Below are positions 35,626 to 46,387 of a stretch of DNA of 64,000 bases, in pieces. The stretch's first letter is position 1. Every line of letters starts with the position of its first letter. This DNA comes from Catenuloplanes indicus (GTDB lineage: Bacteria; Actinomycetota; Actinomycetes; Mycobacteriales; Micromonosporaceae). The notes beneath the pieces are model-generated. The model had not been told where the DNA came from and searched no databases. It worked only from the letters and a program-made list of their open reading frames with translations. Position numbers and translations under genes: made by a program. The DNA lies in the NCBI RefSeq assembly GCF_030813715.1, contig NZ_JAUSUZ010000001.1, positions 2,542,001 to 2,606,000 on the forward strand. The letters run 5' to 3'.

Positions 35626-37823
35626 GGCGTACCCGCCGCGGGGGTGCCGTCCGCGTTGATGCCGAACGCGCGAAGCAGGTGCAGCGTCTCCGGCGAGGTC
35701 TCCTCGCGCGCCGTGAGCAGCGCGAGGTAGCGGTCCACCGCACCGGGCGTGCCCGCGTTGACCTCGTCCAGCAGGGCGTCCGCGACGCCGAGGTCGAAGA
35801 GCAGCGTGGTGAGCGTGCGCGCCGCGCTCTCGTCGCCCGCGTCGACCCTGGCCCGCAGCTCCTCGATCTGGCGGGCGGCCGCGTCCCGGCCGGGGGTTCC
35901 ACCGGCCGTCATCCCGCCGTAGCGCCGGATCGCGGCCGCGTCGCCACGCTCGGCGCGCGCCTTCAGCTCGTCGATCCGGCCGTGCAGTGCGAGAAGGTCG
36001 GCCAGCTGCTCCCCGGCGTAGTCGTCGCCACGGTCGGCGCGCTGTCGGAGCCCGTCCAGCTGCCCGCGCTCGGCGAGCAGGTCGACGAGTGCCTCGGCCG
36101 CCGTGCGGTCACCGGCGTCCGCGCATTCGCGCAGCATGTCGGCGTCGCCCCAGTCGGCTAGCAGTTCGTCGAGCGCGGTGGCCGCGGTGGGCTGCACCGG
36201 AATCCTCGGGCGGATCGCGTCGGCACGGCGGGTGAGGTTCAGCAGCTTCTCGTACCGGTCGCGAAGGTCCTGGGTGGGGTTCTCCGCGAGCCGCGGGAAG
36301 AGTGCCATCCGCGCGTCGTGCAGGCGGTCCTGCCGCACCAGCAGGTCGGCGAGGTCGAGGGCGGCCAGGTCGTTGCGCTCGGGCAGCCGGAGCAGCGCGG
36401 CCTCGGCGTACCGGTAGCGCATGCGCACCTGCGCACTGACCGAGAGCCGGCGCAGATCGTCCGGGTTGGTGACGTGCGTCAGCAGCGCGTCCCAGAGGCT
36501 GGCCGGTGGGCAGGCCGTACGGTGCACGCCGGCGATGTGCTGGGCGAGGAAGTCCGCGATCACGTACCCGTCGAGGGATCCGGCCTTCCGGGCGTGCGGG
36601 GCGAGCACGGTGACGCCGCCGCCGAGTTCGTCGGTGAGGTACGGCAGCGCGCGGTCCAGCCACTGCTCGGGCGGGGTGGCCCGGTCCACGGGGCTGAGGT
36701 ACCCCTCCATCGCCTCGCGTAACAGGATCTCCGGCAGTGGTGAGCCGACGCCGAGGCGGCGGGCGTCCGCGGCCGCGCTGATCACCGCGCGGACGAACGG
36801 GCTCGGCGCGTGCACCCAGCTCTCCAGCAGGGCGGACGCGCCGACCAGGGCGCGCGGCAGGCCGGCCGCGCCACCGGTCGCGAGCGCGACGCGAAGCCGC
36901 TCGTCCTGCTCGGCCAGGGCCGCCGCCGCTGCCCGCTCACCCGCGGTGAACTCCGCGTCCACCGGGATCCGGCACGCCCGTTTGAGCAGCTCCCGGTCGG
37001 CAGCGTACTTGTCGAACCCGTCCGGGCGGCGCAGCGGTGAGCGTGCGTTGTAGTGCTCCGACCACATCGTGCCGACCACGATCATGCCGGTTCGGGTCAG
37101 GCCGTCCAGGATCGCCCGGTTGAGCGGCGGGTCGGCCCCGAGAAAGTTCTGCAGCTCGTCGAGCCAGACCACGGTGCGCTCGGTGGGTTCCCGGTACGCG
37201 CGGATCACGTCCCGGGTGTCGGCCGGATGCAGCAGCCACCAGTCCGGCACAACATTGAGAATGGCTTCGTAGAGCGATCGCGTCTTCCCGGTCGACGAGT
37301 CACCGACCAGCAGTACGAAACAGCCCTCGTCCGCGCCCTTGGCGATCATCTCGCGGAGATCGTCGTCAAAGTGCCGGCTCACATAGGCCGGGAGATCGTC
37401 CTTGGAATCGCCGGCCCGAATCGACGCGTGGATGCCGAGCGCATGCGGCGACGCGTCCCGGCATCGCCCGGCGCCCGCGGGGCCGGCACCGGCCCGCACG
37501 TCCAGCCGGCGCCACACCTCGCGCACCTGGCTGCGCTGGCCGTCCGGCAGGGACCAGGCACGGAGCAGGCCCTCCAGCAGCGCTTTCCGGATCGGACGGC
37601 GCCCGATCAGCGCGTCGCTGACGGCGCCGCGGTCGAGCTCGTGGCCGTCCGTACCGGACTCGGCCGCCTCCAGGTCGGACAGGCTCATGCCGGTCGCCTG
37701 GTGGATCAGACTCAGGTACAGCGCGAAATCGGCCCAGTTCCCGATCTCGAACGGATCGTCGGCGAAGGCGGCGGACGTCAGCGTGCTCAACCCCTCCGTC
37801 GCGGGCTGCCAATATTCCGGCAC
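35622..37823 (-). CDS. STAND-like ATPase with helical N-terminus and C-terminal repeats
   Basis: A 733-residue protein. The N-terminal about 110 residues resemble the helical HTH-type domain at the start of many actinomycete NTPases (FALYLSLIHQATGMSLSDLE, then AVSDALIGRRPIRKALLEGL). Walker A GDSSTGKT is at 174-181 and Walker B VVWLDELQ at 218-225. A helical region follows, and from about 535 five degenerate units of about 28-36 residues with the core RADxGDxxAxxxLADLLAxxG, superhelix-forming and typical of sensor arms. Start GTG 37823. First gene of the operon; by analogy with Avs-like STAND proteins it could be the trigger sensor, but that is inference. Confidence 0.75.
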   Translation of the reverse strand: MPEYWQPATEGLSTLTSAAFADDPFEIGNWADFALYLSLIHQATGMSLSDLEAAESGTDGHELDRGAVSDALIGRRPIRKALLEGLLRAWSLPDGQRSQVREVWRRLDVRAGAGPAGAGRCRDASPHALGIHASIRAGDSKDDLPAYVSRHFDDDLREMIAKGADEGCFVLLVGDSSTGKTRSLYEAILNVVPDWWLLHPADTRDVIRAYREPTERTVVWLDELQNFLGADPPLNRAILDGLTRTGMIVVGTMWSEHYNARSPLRRPDGFDKYAADRELLKRACRIPVDAEFTAGERAAAAALAEQDERLRVALATGGAAGLPRALVGASALLESWVHAPSPFVRAVISAAADARRLGVGSPLPEILLREAMEGYLSPVDRATPPEQWLDRALPYLTDELGGGVTVLAPHARKAGSLDGYVIADFLAQHIAGVHRTACPPASLWDALLTHVTNPDDLRRLSVSAQVRMRYRYAEAALLRLPERNDLAALDLADLLVRQDRLHDARMALFPRLAENPTQDLRDRYEKLLNLTRRADAIRPRIPVQPTAATALDELLADWGDADMLRECADAGDRTAAEALVDLLAERGQLDGLRQRADRGDDYAGEQLADLLALHGRIDELKARAERGDAAAIRRYGGMTAGGTPGRDAAARQIEELRARVDAGDESAARTLTTLLFDLGVADALLDEVNAGTPGAVDRYLALLTAREETSPETLHLLRAFGINADGTPAAGTP

Positions 37824-38191
37824 AGCCTAAGAGAACGCATGCGGCGGACACCATAGGCGACGCGGGGTGCAACCGATCGGGTGTGGAGACCGCGCCGATC
37901 GGCCAATGCGTTCCGGGTGAACGTCGACCGTCCACGTCGCACTCCAGTGGGAGTTCCGTTTCCGGCGAATCGCATTCCGTGCCGGATACGGCAAATATCG
38001 GCGCGACCGCGGCGGCACCGGCGCGACTCGCGTTGGCACGGCGGGAACGGTGCGGGATCCGGCCGGTGCTCGGGGGCCAAAGGGCCCTCGATCGAGACCC
38101 TCCGGCCCTGATCCACGGCCCGCCCGACGAGACATGCTGATCATGCAGCCGCGGCCGGAGCCACCGGCCGGGAGCCCGAGGGAGAAGCGCG
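37824..38191. promoter_or_regulatory. Divergent promoter region of the four-gene operon
   Basis: 368 bp between the STAND-like gene (minus) and the small ORF at 38192 (plus). On the minus strand a TATGGT hexamer (37855-37850) lies about 27 nt before the GTG start, with TTGCAC 11 nt further up, too close for a standard -35. A 7-bp hairpin (cggccgg-agcca-ccggccg, 38152-38170) precedes the ribosome site of the plus-strand ORF. No RNA gene or insertion remnant is visible. Confidence 0.5.
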
Positions 38192-38536
38192 ATGTACGTC
38201 AGCAGCCAGTCCACCGTTCTCGCACCGGCCCGCCTGCGCGGCGGCTTCGGCGCCTACCGGGGCACGACCAGCGGCACCCGCCGCCACCAGCTGCCCCGGC
38301 CCCCGCGCCAGCGCACGTCTCCCGGTAGCGCGATCACCGAGAGCGCGGCCACCGGCGCCCCGGCCACCCGGGTCGAGGACGCGGACCGGGGAGCCGCCAC
38401 CATCGCGACCGGCGCCACGGCCCCGGCGAGGACGCGGACCGGCACCGCGGCGGTCACCGGCGATGACCCGATTCCCGGCACGCCGGCCCGGGCCGAGGCC
38501 GACACCGGCTGGTTCGTCCACCCCTTCGTCGACTGA
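38192..38536 (+). CDS. Small disordered hypothetical protein
   Basis: A 114-residue ORF starting MYVSSQSTVLAPARLRGG, with an AGGGAGAAG ribosome site 4 nt before the ATG. The composition is Ala/Thr/Arg/Gly/Pro-rich and probably disordered, ending in an acidic/aromatic DTGWFVHPFVD. No domain is visible. The good ribosome site and defined end favour a real gene, but low complexity and absent homology leave doubt. Confidence 0.45.
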   Translation: MYVSSQSTVLAPARLRGGFGAYRGTTSGTRRHQLPRPPRQRTSPGSAITESAATGAPATRVEDADRGAATIATGATAPARTRTGTAAVTGDDPIPGTPARAEADTGWFVHPFVD

Positions 38537-38675
38537 CCCCACAGACCTGTCTCAGCACCCCGGAACCTGAGTGGTCAGCCGGATCCCACCGGCCGGTCCG
38601 GAGCCGCAGCCGACCCGCCCCCTCCCGCGAAACGGCTGATCACTCAGGCTTCCCACCGCCCGTACAATGTACGGT

Positions 38676-39101
38676 ATGACGTACACACCCACGAACGACG
38701 ACGTCGACGGTCTGCTCGCCTGGTTCGCCCGGTACGACGCGCACACGCGCGACAACGACACCGAGGCCATGGCCGACATGGCGCTCTTCCCGCTGATGGT
38801 GATGACCGACGATTCGGCCGGTGAGTGCGTCGGCCAGGTCTGGGACCGGCCGACGTTCATCGCGGCGATGAGCATGGCCGGTGCGGACTCCGCCACGGTC
38901 GAGTTCGACAACCACCGCAGCCCGACGTTCCTCGACGCCGACCTGGCCGTCGTCACCACGGACTCCACGATGACCATCGACGGCGAGACCACACGCACCC
39001 GCTACGTCGACGTCATGGCCAAGCAGAACGGCGAGTGGCGCTTCAAGAGCATGATCCAGTCCGGCTGGGGCGACATGCTGAAGCAGCATCTGGGTGCATA
39101 G
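38676..39101 (+). CDS. SnoaL-like (NTF2-fold) protein
   Basis: A 141-residue protein of the NTF2-like/SnoaL fold: an N-terminal helix pair (DDVDGLLAWFARYDAHTRDN), the strands LFPLMVMTDDSAGEC, then TVEFDNHRSPTFLDADLAVV and the C-terminal RTRYVDVMAKQNGEWRFKSM. Such cone-shaped proteins bind small hydrophobic ligands or are isomerases/hydrolases; the activity cannot be told. ATG 38676 is chosen because a TACAAT -10 hexamer (38663-38668) lies 7 nt upstream, which would make the transcript leaderless; ATG 38667 is the alternative. Followed by a strong terminator. Confidence 0.8.
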   Translation: MTYTPTNDDVDGLLAWFARYDAHTRDNDTEAMADMALFPLMVMTDDSAGECVGQVWDRPTFIAAMSMAGADSATVEFDNHRSPTFLDADLAVVTTDSTMTIDGETTRTRYVDVMAKQNGEWRFKSMIQSGWGDMLKQHLGA

Positions 39102-39105
39102 CGAT

Positions 39106-39141
39106 GCGGGGGTGCTCACCGCACGTGGTGAGCACCCCCGC
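39106..39141. terminator. Bidirectional terminator between SnoaL-like gene and rbpA
   Basis: A perfect 15-bp stem (gcgggggtgctcacc with its complement) and 6-nt loop between convergent genes, beginning 4 nt after the SnoaL-like stop and ending 48 nt before the rbpA stop. No T tract on either side. Confidence 0.8.
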
Positions 39142-39189
39142 AGCTACGACGAAACCGACGCCAGACCCGGCTGCCGCCCCCGAAGGTCT

Positions 39190-39534
39190 CTAACGCTCGC
39201 CGCGTCGCGCCCGCACCGCCGCCAGCGCCTCCGCCAGGATCGCCTCGCCGTCCTCAGGGGAGCGGCGCTCCTTCACGTAGGCGAGATGCGTCTTGTACGG
39301 CTCCGGCCGGGCCGGGCCGGGCGGGTTGTCGCGGTCGCGGCCGGCGGGCTGACCGCAGCGGGGGCAGTCCCAGGCCTCCGGCGCCGGGGCGTCGGCCGCG
39401 AGCCGCAGCTCGGTCGTGTGGCCGTTGCCGCACCAGTAGGTGACGGGGACGCGCGGGGCCGGTTCGCTTCTCTCGGTAGGGCGCATGGGGCTGGAGCCCA
39501 CGCGGGTGCCCCGGATAGCGCTGCCGTTCGGCAC
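39190..39534 (-). CDS. rbpA: RNA polymerase-binding protein RbpA
   Basis: A 114-residue RbpA, the actinobacterial RNA polymerase and principal-sigma-factor activator. The N-terminal AIRGTRVGSSPM tail matches the RbpA core-binding tail. The central domain has a zinc-type ribbon (YWCGNGHTTEL and WDCPRCGQ), and the basic/sigma-interacting C-terminus (EPYKTHLAYVKERRSPEDGE) is present. Start GTG 39534, about 10 nt after an AGGAGC ribosome site. It lies downstream of secG beyond that gene's T-tract terminator, so it should have its own promoter in 39535-39577. Confidence 0.88.
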   Translation of the reverse strand: MPNGSAIRGTRVGSSPMRPTERSEPAPRVPVTYWCGNGHTTELRLAADAPAPEAWDCPRCGQPAGRDRDNPPGPARPEPYKTHLAYVKERRSPEDGEAILAEALAAVRARRGER

Positions 39535-39577
39535 GATTCGCTCCTGTCCGTTGGGGGTTCGGTGGAAGCGGGGGAAG

Positions 39578-39627
39578 CAAACAAAAACTCTGCGCCCGGC
39601 CCCGAGGACGGGGACCAAGCGCAGAGT
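39578..39627 (-). terminator. Rho-independent terminator of secG with T tract
   Basis: On the minus strand a stem actctgcgc/gcgcagagt (39627-39619 with 39595-39587) encloses an additional inner hairpin and is followed by TTTTTGTTTG. It is the only terminator in the window with a classical T run, and it separates secG from rbpA. Confidence 0.82.
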
Positions 39628-39646
39628 GTACGACTACGGGTGCCGC

Positions 39647-39904
39647 TCAGGCACCGTCGACGGCGAGTTTCAGCCAGAAGCCGAGCCCGACGATGCAGGC
39701 GAACCACACGATTCCGACCAGAACGGTGTAGCGGTCGAGATTCTTCTCCGCCACGGACGATCCGGCCAGGCTGGAGGTGACGCCGCCGCCGAACATGCTC
39801 GACATGCCGCCGCCCTTGCCCCGGTGAAGCAGGATGAGCATGGTCAGGATGGCACTCGTGATGATCAGCAACACGATCAACGTGTAGGCGAACCACATCG
39901 GCAT
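39647..39904 (-). CDS. secG: Preprotein translocase subunit SecG
   Basis: An 85-residue membrane protein with two transmembrane helices (WFAYTLIVLLIITSAILTML and TVLVGIVWFACIVGLGFWLK) and the linking GKGGGMSSMFGGG region typical of SecG, which aids SecA-driven protein export through SecYEG. Lies 120 nt after tpiA, beyond a hairpin, the standard actinobacterial order gap-pgk-tpiA-secG. Confidence 0.95.
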   Translation of the reverse strand: MPMWFAYTLIVLLIITSAILTMLILLHRGKGGGMSSMFGGGVTSSLAGSSVAEKNLDRYTVLVGIVWFACIVGLGFWLKLAVDGA

Positions 39905-39983
39905 GATCGGGTCGTTCCTCTCTTGGGCAGGGCCGTCGCCAAGGATAGCGGGCGGTCGAAGTCACAGTCACGCGGGGCACGCG

Positions 39984-40011
39984 GAAGGGGGCCCGGTAAA
40001 GAGCCCCCTTC
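39984..40011 (-). terminator. Terminator after tpiA
   Basis: A 9-bp stem (gaagggggc with gcccccttc) and 10-nt loop, 12 nt past the tpiA stop. It separates the glycolytic genes from secG. No T tract. Confidence 0.65.
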
Positions 40012-40023
40012 GTGCGGAACGCG

Positions 40024-40815
40024 TCAGCGAGCGACGTGCTCCGGGAAACGCACGATCTGCACGAACTGCTCGGCGTCGATGCTCGCACCGCCAACCAGCG
40101 CGCCGTCCACGTCCGGCTGGGCCATGATCTGGGCGACGTTGTTGCCCTTGACCGAGCCGCCGTAGAGCACGCGAACCTTGTCCGCGGTCTCCTGGCCGTA
40201 CTTCTTGGCGAGGCGGGCGCGGATGTCGCCGCACACCTCCTGCGCGTCCTCCGGCGTCGCGGTCTTGCCGGTGCCGATCGCCCAGACCGGCTCGTACGCG
40301 ATCACGATCTTCTCGACCTCGGCGGCGGTGAACCCGTCGAGACCGGCCTCGAGCTGGTCGGCGCAGTGGGCGATGTGCCCACCGGCCTCGCGGACGTCCA
40401 GGCCCTCGCCGATGCACAGGATCGGCGTGAGCTCGTTCGCCAGCGCGGCCTTGGCCTTCGCGTTGACCAGCGCGTCCGACTCGTTGTGGTACTCGCGGCG
40501 CTCGGAGTGCCCGACCACCACGTAGGAGCAGCCGAGCTTCGCGAGCATCGCGCCCGAGATCTCGCCGGTGTAGGCACCCGACTTGTGCGCCGAGATGTCC
40601 TGCGCGCCGTAGCCGATCAGCAGCTTGTCACCGTCGACCGCGGTCTGCACCGTGCGGATGTCGGTGAACGGCGGGAGGACCACGGTCTCCACGTCGGTCA
40701 GCTGCTTCTCGGTGAGACCCGCGGCCAGCTTCTGGACGAGAAGGTTCGCCTCGAAGTGGTTGAGGTTCATCTTCCAGTTGCCGGCCATCAGCGGCCGGCG
40801 CGACGAGGTCGCCAT
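40024..40815 (-). CDS. tpiA: Triosephosphate isomerase
   Basis: A 263-residue TIM-barrel enzyme. N-terminal MAGNWKMN with the substrate lysine, the electrophilic His in [10 protein letters not shown], and the catalytic Glu loop [17 protein letters not shown] 40815 overlaps the last base of the pgk stop and has GGAG 5 nt upstream; GTG 40818 is too close to that site. Third gene of gap-pgk-tpiA. Confidence 0.96.
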   Translation of the reverse strand: MATSSRRPLMAGNWKMNLNHFEANLLVQKLAAGLTEKQLTDVETVVLPPFTDIRTVQTAVDGDKLLIGYGAQDISAHKSGAYTGEISGAMLAKLGCSYVVVGHSERREYHNESDALVNAKAKAALANELTPILCIGEGLDVREAGGHIAHCADQLEAGLDGFTAAEVEKIVIAYEPVWAIGTGKTATPEDAQEVCGDIRARLAKKYGQETADKVRVLYGGSVKGNNVAQIMAQPDVDGALVGGASIDAEQFVQIVRFPEHVAR

Positions 40816-42011
40816 CACTTCTCCAAAGCCTCGATACCGGGGAGGGTCTTGCCCTCGAGGTACTCCAGCGAGGCACCGCCACCGGTGGAGATGTGGCCGA
40901 ACGCGGACTCGTCCAGGCCGAGCGTACGCACGGCCGCGGCCGAGTCGCCGCCGCCGACCACGGTGAAGCCGTCGACCTTGGTGATGGCCTCCGCGACGCC
41001 CCGGGTGCCGGCCGCGAACGGCGCCAGCTCGAAGACGCCCATCGGGCCGTTCCAGAACACGGTCTTGGCACTGCTCACCGCGTCCGCGAAGAGCTTCACC
41101 GACTCCGGGCCGATGTCGAGGCCCAGGCGGTCGGCGGGAATCCCGTCCGCGGGAACGACGTCGTGCGGGGCGTCAGCCGAGAACTCGGTCGCCGCCACCA
41201 CGTCGACCGGCAGGACGATCCGGTCGCCGCCGCGCGCCAGGAGATCGGCGCACGTGGAGATCATCTCTTCCTGGAGCAGCGACTTCCCGACCTCGTGGCC
41301 CTGGGCCTTGAGGAACGTGAAGCACATGCCGCCGCCGATGAGCAGCTTGTCCACCTTGGGCAGCAGCGCCTCGATCACGGCCAGCTTGTCGCTGACCTTC
41401 GAACCGCCGAGCACCACGACGTACGGCTTCTCCGGCGCGGAGACCTTCTTCAGCACCTCGACCTCGCGGCCGACCAGGCCACCGGCGTAATGCGGGAGCA
41501 GGGCCGGCACGTCGTAGACGCTGGCGTGCTTGCGGTGCACCGCACCGAAGCCGTCGCCCACGTAGACATCCGCGAACGCGGCGAGCTTGGCCGCGAAGGC
41601 CTCCCGCTCCGCCGCGTCCTTGCTGGTCTCGCCCGCGTTGAAGCGCAGGTTCTCGAGCAGCAGGACGTGACCGTCCTCCAGCGCGGCGACCGCGGTCTCG
41701 GCGCCGGGGCCGACCGTGTCCTCCGCGTAGACCACGGCGGATCCGAGCAGCTCACGGAGCCGGTCGGCGACCGGCGCGAGCGTGAACGCCGGGTCCGGCG
41801 CACCCTTCGGGCGGCCGAGGTGAGACATGACGATGACGCGGGCACCCGCGTCACGGAGCGCCACGATCGTCGGCAGCACCGCGCGGATGCGGCCGTCGTC
41901 GGTGATGACGCGCGGGTCGGAGCCCTTCTCGAACGGGACGTTCAGGTCGGCGCGCACGAGCACGCGCCGACCCGAGACACCCTCGCCGAGCAGGTCGTCG
42001 AGAGTCTTCAC
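40815..42011 (-). CDS. pgk: Phosphoglycerate kinase
   Basis: A 398-residue kinase of standard length. N-terminal [13 protein letters not shown], the substrate helix region [16 protein letters not shown], and the C-terminal nucleotide loop [16 protein letters not shown]. Located 12 nt after gap and coupled to tpiA. Confidence 0.96.
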   Translation of the reverse strand: MKTLDDLLGEGVSGRRVLVRADLNVPFEKGSDPRVITDDGRIRAVLPTIVALRDAGARVIVMSHLGRPKGAPDPAFTLAPVADRLRELLGSAVVYAEDTVGPGAETAVAALEDGHVLLLENLRFNAGETSKDAAEREAFAAKLAAFADVYVGDGFGAVHRKHASVYDVPALLPHYAGGLVGREVEVLKKVSAPEKPYVVVLGGSKVSDKLAVIEALLPKVDKLLIGGGMCFTFLKAQGHEVGKSLLQEEMISTCADLLARGGDRIVLPVDVVAATEFSADAPHDVVPADGIPADRLGLDIGPESVKLFADAVSSAKTVFWNGPMGVFELAPFAAGTRGVAEAITKVDGFTVVGGGDSAAAVRTLGLDESAFGHISTGGGASLEYLEGKTLPGIEALEK

Positions 42012-42023
42012 AGATTGAGTCCC

Positions 42024-43334
<1,311 letters not shown>

Positions 43335-43365
43335 CAGAGGGTACGGCCGGCGGCCGTACCCTCTG
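43335..43365 (-). terminator. Terminator of the whiA operon
   Basis: A perfect 14-bp stem (cagagggtacggcc with its complement) and 3-nt loop, 11 nt past the whiA stop on the minus strand. It is followed by GATGGTTTTCG, a weak T tract. Confidence 0.85.
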
Positions 43366-43376
43366 TGTTCTCCGAG

Positions 43377-44357
43377 CTAACAGGCGAGCATCTCCGGAGT
43401 GACCGCGGCTTCCGTGTCCGGTATTCCCAGATCGCGTGCCCGCTTGTCGGCGAGCGCGAGCAGGCGGCGGATGCGGCCGGCGATCGCGTCCTTGGTCAGC
43501 GGCGGATCGGCGAGCGCTCCGAGCTCCTCCAGCGACGCCTGCCGGTGCTGCAACCGCAGGTGACCGGCGGAGGTCAGGTGGTTCGGCGCGTCCTCGGAGA
43601 GGATCTCCAGTGCACGGGTGACCCGGGCGGCGGCCGCGACCGCGGCCCGCGCGGACCGGCGCAGGTTCGCGTCGTCGAAGTTCGCCAGCCGGTTCGCGGT
43701 GGCCCGGACCTCGCGGCGGACCCGGCGCTCCTCCCAGGACAGCACGCTGGAGTGCGCGCCGATCCGGGTGAGCAGCGCGGCGATCGCGTCGCCGTCCTTG
43801 ACCACCACCCGGTCCACGCCGCGCACCTCGCGCTGCTTGGCCGTTATCCCGATCCGCCGGGCCGCGCCGACCAGCGCCAGCGCCGACTCCGGGCCGGGGC
43901 AGGTGATCTCCAGCGCGCAGGAGCGGCCGGGCTCGGTCAGCGAGCCGTGCGCCATGAACGCGCCGCGCCAGGCCGCGACCGCGCAGCACGCGTTGCCGGA
44001 GATCACGTGGTGCGGCAGCCCGCGCACCGGCCAGCCGCGCACGTCGAGCAGGCCGGTCTGCCGGGCCAGCGCCTCGCCGTCCTTGACCACCCGGACTATG
44101 AAGTGGCTGCCCTTGCGCAGGCCACCGGAGGCGAGCACGTGCGTCTCGCTGGAGTAGCCGTACACCTCGGCGATCTCCCGCCGGAGGCGGCGGGCCGCGA
44201 CGCCGGTGTCGAGCTCGGCCTCCACGACCACCCGGCCGGACACGATGTGCAACCCGCCCGAGAAGCGCAGGAGCGCGGTCATCTCGGCCCGCCGGCAGCA
44301 CGGCTTCGCCACTTCCACGCGGCTCAGCTCGTCCTTGACGGCCGCAGTCATCGCCAT
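43377..44357 (-). CDS. whiA: Sporulation regulator WhiA
   Basis: A 326-residue WhiA with the LAGLIDADG-like N-terminal domain and a C-terminal helix-turn-helix ([20 protein letters not shown], then [13 protein letters not shown]). The N-terminus [20 protein letters not shown] matches the family start, so ATG 44357 is chosen. In Streptomyces it acts with WhiB on cell-division genes at sporulation. It ends the conserved uvrC-rapZ-yvcK-whiA cluster. Confidence 0.96.
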   Translation of the reverse strand: MAMTAAVKDELSRVEVAKPCCRRAEMTALLRFSGGLHIVSGRVVVEAELDTGVAARRLRREIAEVYGYSSETHVLASGGLRKGSHFIVRVVKDGEALARQTGLLDVRGWPVRGLPHHVISGNACCAVAAWRGAFMAHGSLTEPGRSCALEITCPGPESALALVGAARRIGITAKQREVRGVDRVVVKDGDAIAALLTRIGAHSSVLSWEERRVRREVRATANRLANFDDANLRRSARAAVAAAARVTRALEILSEDAPNHLTSAGHLRLQHRQASLEELGALADPPLTKDAIAGRIRRLLALADKRARDLGIPDTEAAVTPEMLAC

Positions 44358-44419
44358 ATCGTCGTCACCTCGTGCACGCAATCCTTGAGTTGAATGTCTC
44401 GGCTCGCCTCGCCCATGGC

Positions 44420-45388
44420 TTAACGATCGACTTCCAGCACCGGCACCAGCGCGGTGCCGAGTGTGACCGGATCATGCCGCGGGCTGCCGTCCGGCACCGC
44501 GACGGGTGCCAGCACCAGCCGGGCACCCAGCGATTCTGCCGCACCCGCGACCGGTTCGGGGTCACCGACCGCCGCGGGATCCGCGAGAACCACGTCCGCG
44601 GTCAGGCCCGGCAGGTACCAGGCGAGCGCGGCCAGGTGATCGGCGACGGAGAGCCCGAACGTCTCCTTCTCCGCCGCAAGGTTGAGCAGCACCAGCCGCC
44701 GGGCCGGGCTGGCCAGGATCGCGGCGGCCAGCTCCGGCACCAGCAGGTGCGGGATGACACTGGTGTACCAGCTGCCGGGCCCGAAGATCAGCCAGTCCGC
44801 CTCGGCCACGGCGGCGAGCGCCTCCGGGCAGGCGGGCGGATCCTTGGGCAGCAGCCGGACCTGCTGCACGGTGCCGCGGGTCACCGCAACCTCGTGCTGG
44901 CCGTGCACGGTGCTGATCTCCTCGGGCCGGTCCGGGTCGGCGCCGCGCACGTCCGCCTCCAGCTGCACGCCCTGCTTCGACATCGGCAGCACCCGGCCCT
45001 GCGCGCGGACCAGGCCGGCCGCGTGGTCGAGCGCGGCTATCGGGTCGCCGAGCAGCTCCATCAGGCCGCAGAGCAGCAGGTTGCCGACCGCGTGGCCGGT
45101 GAGCGGGTCCTCGGCGCCGAAGCCGGCCGCGGTGAACCGGTGCTGGAGCAGCGCGGCGGTACGGGCCGACGTCTCGTCCTCCGCGGACAGCGCGGCGAGC
45201 GCCTGGCGCAGGTCGCCGGGCGGGAGGATGCCCCGCTCCGCGCGCAGCCGGCCGCTCGACCCGCCGTTGTCACCCACGGTGACCACCGCGGTCAGCTCGA
45301 GGTCCAGCTGGGGGCGGATCCCCCGCAGCGCGCGCAGCGACGCCCCCAGACCGTGTCCCCCGCCGAATGCGACGACCTTCAAGCTCAT
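44420..45388 (-). CDS. yvcK: YvcK/CofD-family UDP-GlcNAc-binding protein
   Basis: A 322-residue Rossmann-like protein: N-terminal [32 protein letters not shown], and [17 protein letters not shown], all hallmarks of YvcK/GlmR proteins that bind UDP-GlcNAc and influence cell-envelope carbon flow. Start ATG 45388 overlaps the rapZ stop (ATGA). Cytoplasmic. In the usual position between rapZ and whiA. Confidence 0.94.
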   Translation of the reverse strand: MSLKVVAFGGGHGLGASLRALRGIRPQLDLELTAVVTVGDNGGSSGRLRAERGILPPGDLRQALAALSAEDETSARTAALLQHRFTAAGFGAEDPLTGHAVGNLLLCGLMELLGDPIAALDHAAGLVRAQGRVLPMSKQGVQLEADVRGADPDRPEEISTVHGQHEVAVTRGTVQQVRLLPKDPPACPEALAAVAEADWLIFGPGSWYTSVIPHLLVPELAAAILASPARRLVLLNLAAEKETFGLSVADHLAALAWYLPGLTADVVLADPAAVGDPEPVAGAAESLGARLVLAPVAVPDGSPRHDPVTLGTALVPVLEVDR

Positions 45389-46347
45389 TCCCGTCCCAGG
45401 TCGCGGTGGTGGGCGGTGGCGGAGAGGCGGGCCTCGCGGAGGCGGCTGGCGAGCTCCTCGGTGATCGCGACGCTGCGGTGTTTGCCGCCGGTGCAGCCGA
45501 TCGCCACGGTCAGGTAGCGCTTGCCCTCGCGCTCGAAGCCGGACGCGGTCGCGGCGATCAGCGACGCGTACGACCCGACGAAGTCGAGCGCGCCGTCCTG
45601 ACCCAGCACGTACGAGCTGACCGACTCGTCGCGGCCGGTGAACTCGCGCAGCTCCGGCACCCAGTACGGGTTGGGCAGGAACCGGGCGTCGAGCACGAAG
45701 TCCGCGTCCGGCGGCAGCCCGTACTTGAAGCCGAACGACAGCACGGTCACCCGCAGCCGGCGCGCGTCCTCGCCGCCGAACAGCTCCTCGACCCGGCGGC
45801 GCAGCTGGTTGACGTTCAGGTGGCTGGTGTCGATGATGACGTCGGCCTGGTCGCGGGCCTCCTCGAGCAGCTTCCGCTCGGCCGCGATGCCCTCCTCCAG
45901 CCGGCCCTCGCCCTGCAGCGGGTGCGAGCGGCGGACGCTCTCGAAGCGGCGGATCAGCACCTCGTCGTCCGCGTCCACGAACACCACGCGCGGGTGGAAG
46001 CCCTTGTCGCGCAGCGCCTGGATCGCACCGGCCAGGTCGGTGGAGAACGCGCGACTGCGCACGTCCAGCACCATCGCGGTCTGCCGGGTCGCACCGCCAC
46101 CGGCCGCGAACGCCAGCTCGGCCATCTCGACCATGAGGGCCTGTGGCAGGTTGTCCACGACGTAGAAGCCGACGTTCTCCAGTGCCCGGGCCACGGTGCT
46201 GCGGCCGCCGCCGGAGACACCGGTGACCACGACGAGGCTGATCTCCTCGCGGGACGACGAGTCGCCCTCCGGTCGCTGCTCGCCGTGCCGGTCGAACCGG
46301 TCGGTCACTGTCTCCTCCGGTCGCTCGTCGTCGCGCCGCTCGGTCAC
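45385..46347 (-). CDS. rapZ: RapZ/YvcJ-family nucleotide-binding protein
   Basis: A 320-residue P-loop protein: Walker A GVSGGGRST near residues 35-43, DNLPQAL, and the C-terminal GCTGGKHRSVAI domain characteristic of RapZ. In E. coli RapZ directs RNase E to a small RNA; in actinobacteria the role is unclear. Start GTG 46347 follows GAGGGGG. The first 30 residues are Arg/Asp/Glu-rich and unique. Translationally coupled to yvcK. Confidence 0.93.
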   Translation of the reverse strand: MTERRDDERPEETVTDRFDRHGEQRPEGDSSSREEISLVVVTGVSGGGRSTVARALENVGFYVVDNLPQALMVEMAELAFAAGGGATRQTAMVLDVRSRAFSTDLAGAIQALRDKGFHPRVVFVDADDEVLIRRFESVRRSHPLQGEGRLEEGIAAERKLLEEARDQADVIIDTSHLNVNQLRRRVEELFGGEDARRLRVTVLSFGFKYGLPPDADFVLDARFLPNPYWVPELREFTGRDESVSSYVLGQDGALDFVGSYASLIAATASGFEREGKRYLTVAIGCTGGKHRSVAITEELASRLREARLSATAHHRDLGRE

Positions 46348-46387
46348 GACGGCCCCCTCAAGGTCGAAAGTCTGTCGGCCGCCAATC

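Noticed and set aside
30585-37823. Assignment of the four-gene operon to a named defence system
   Set aside because: No methylase, no Pgl/Brx set, no DndBCDE and no SIR2 or DUF4297 partner is present, so none of the known names fits.
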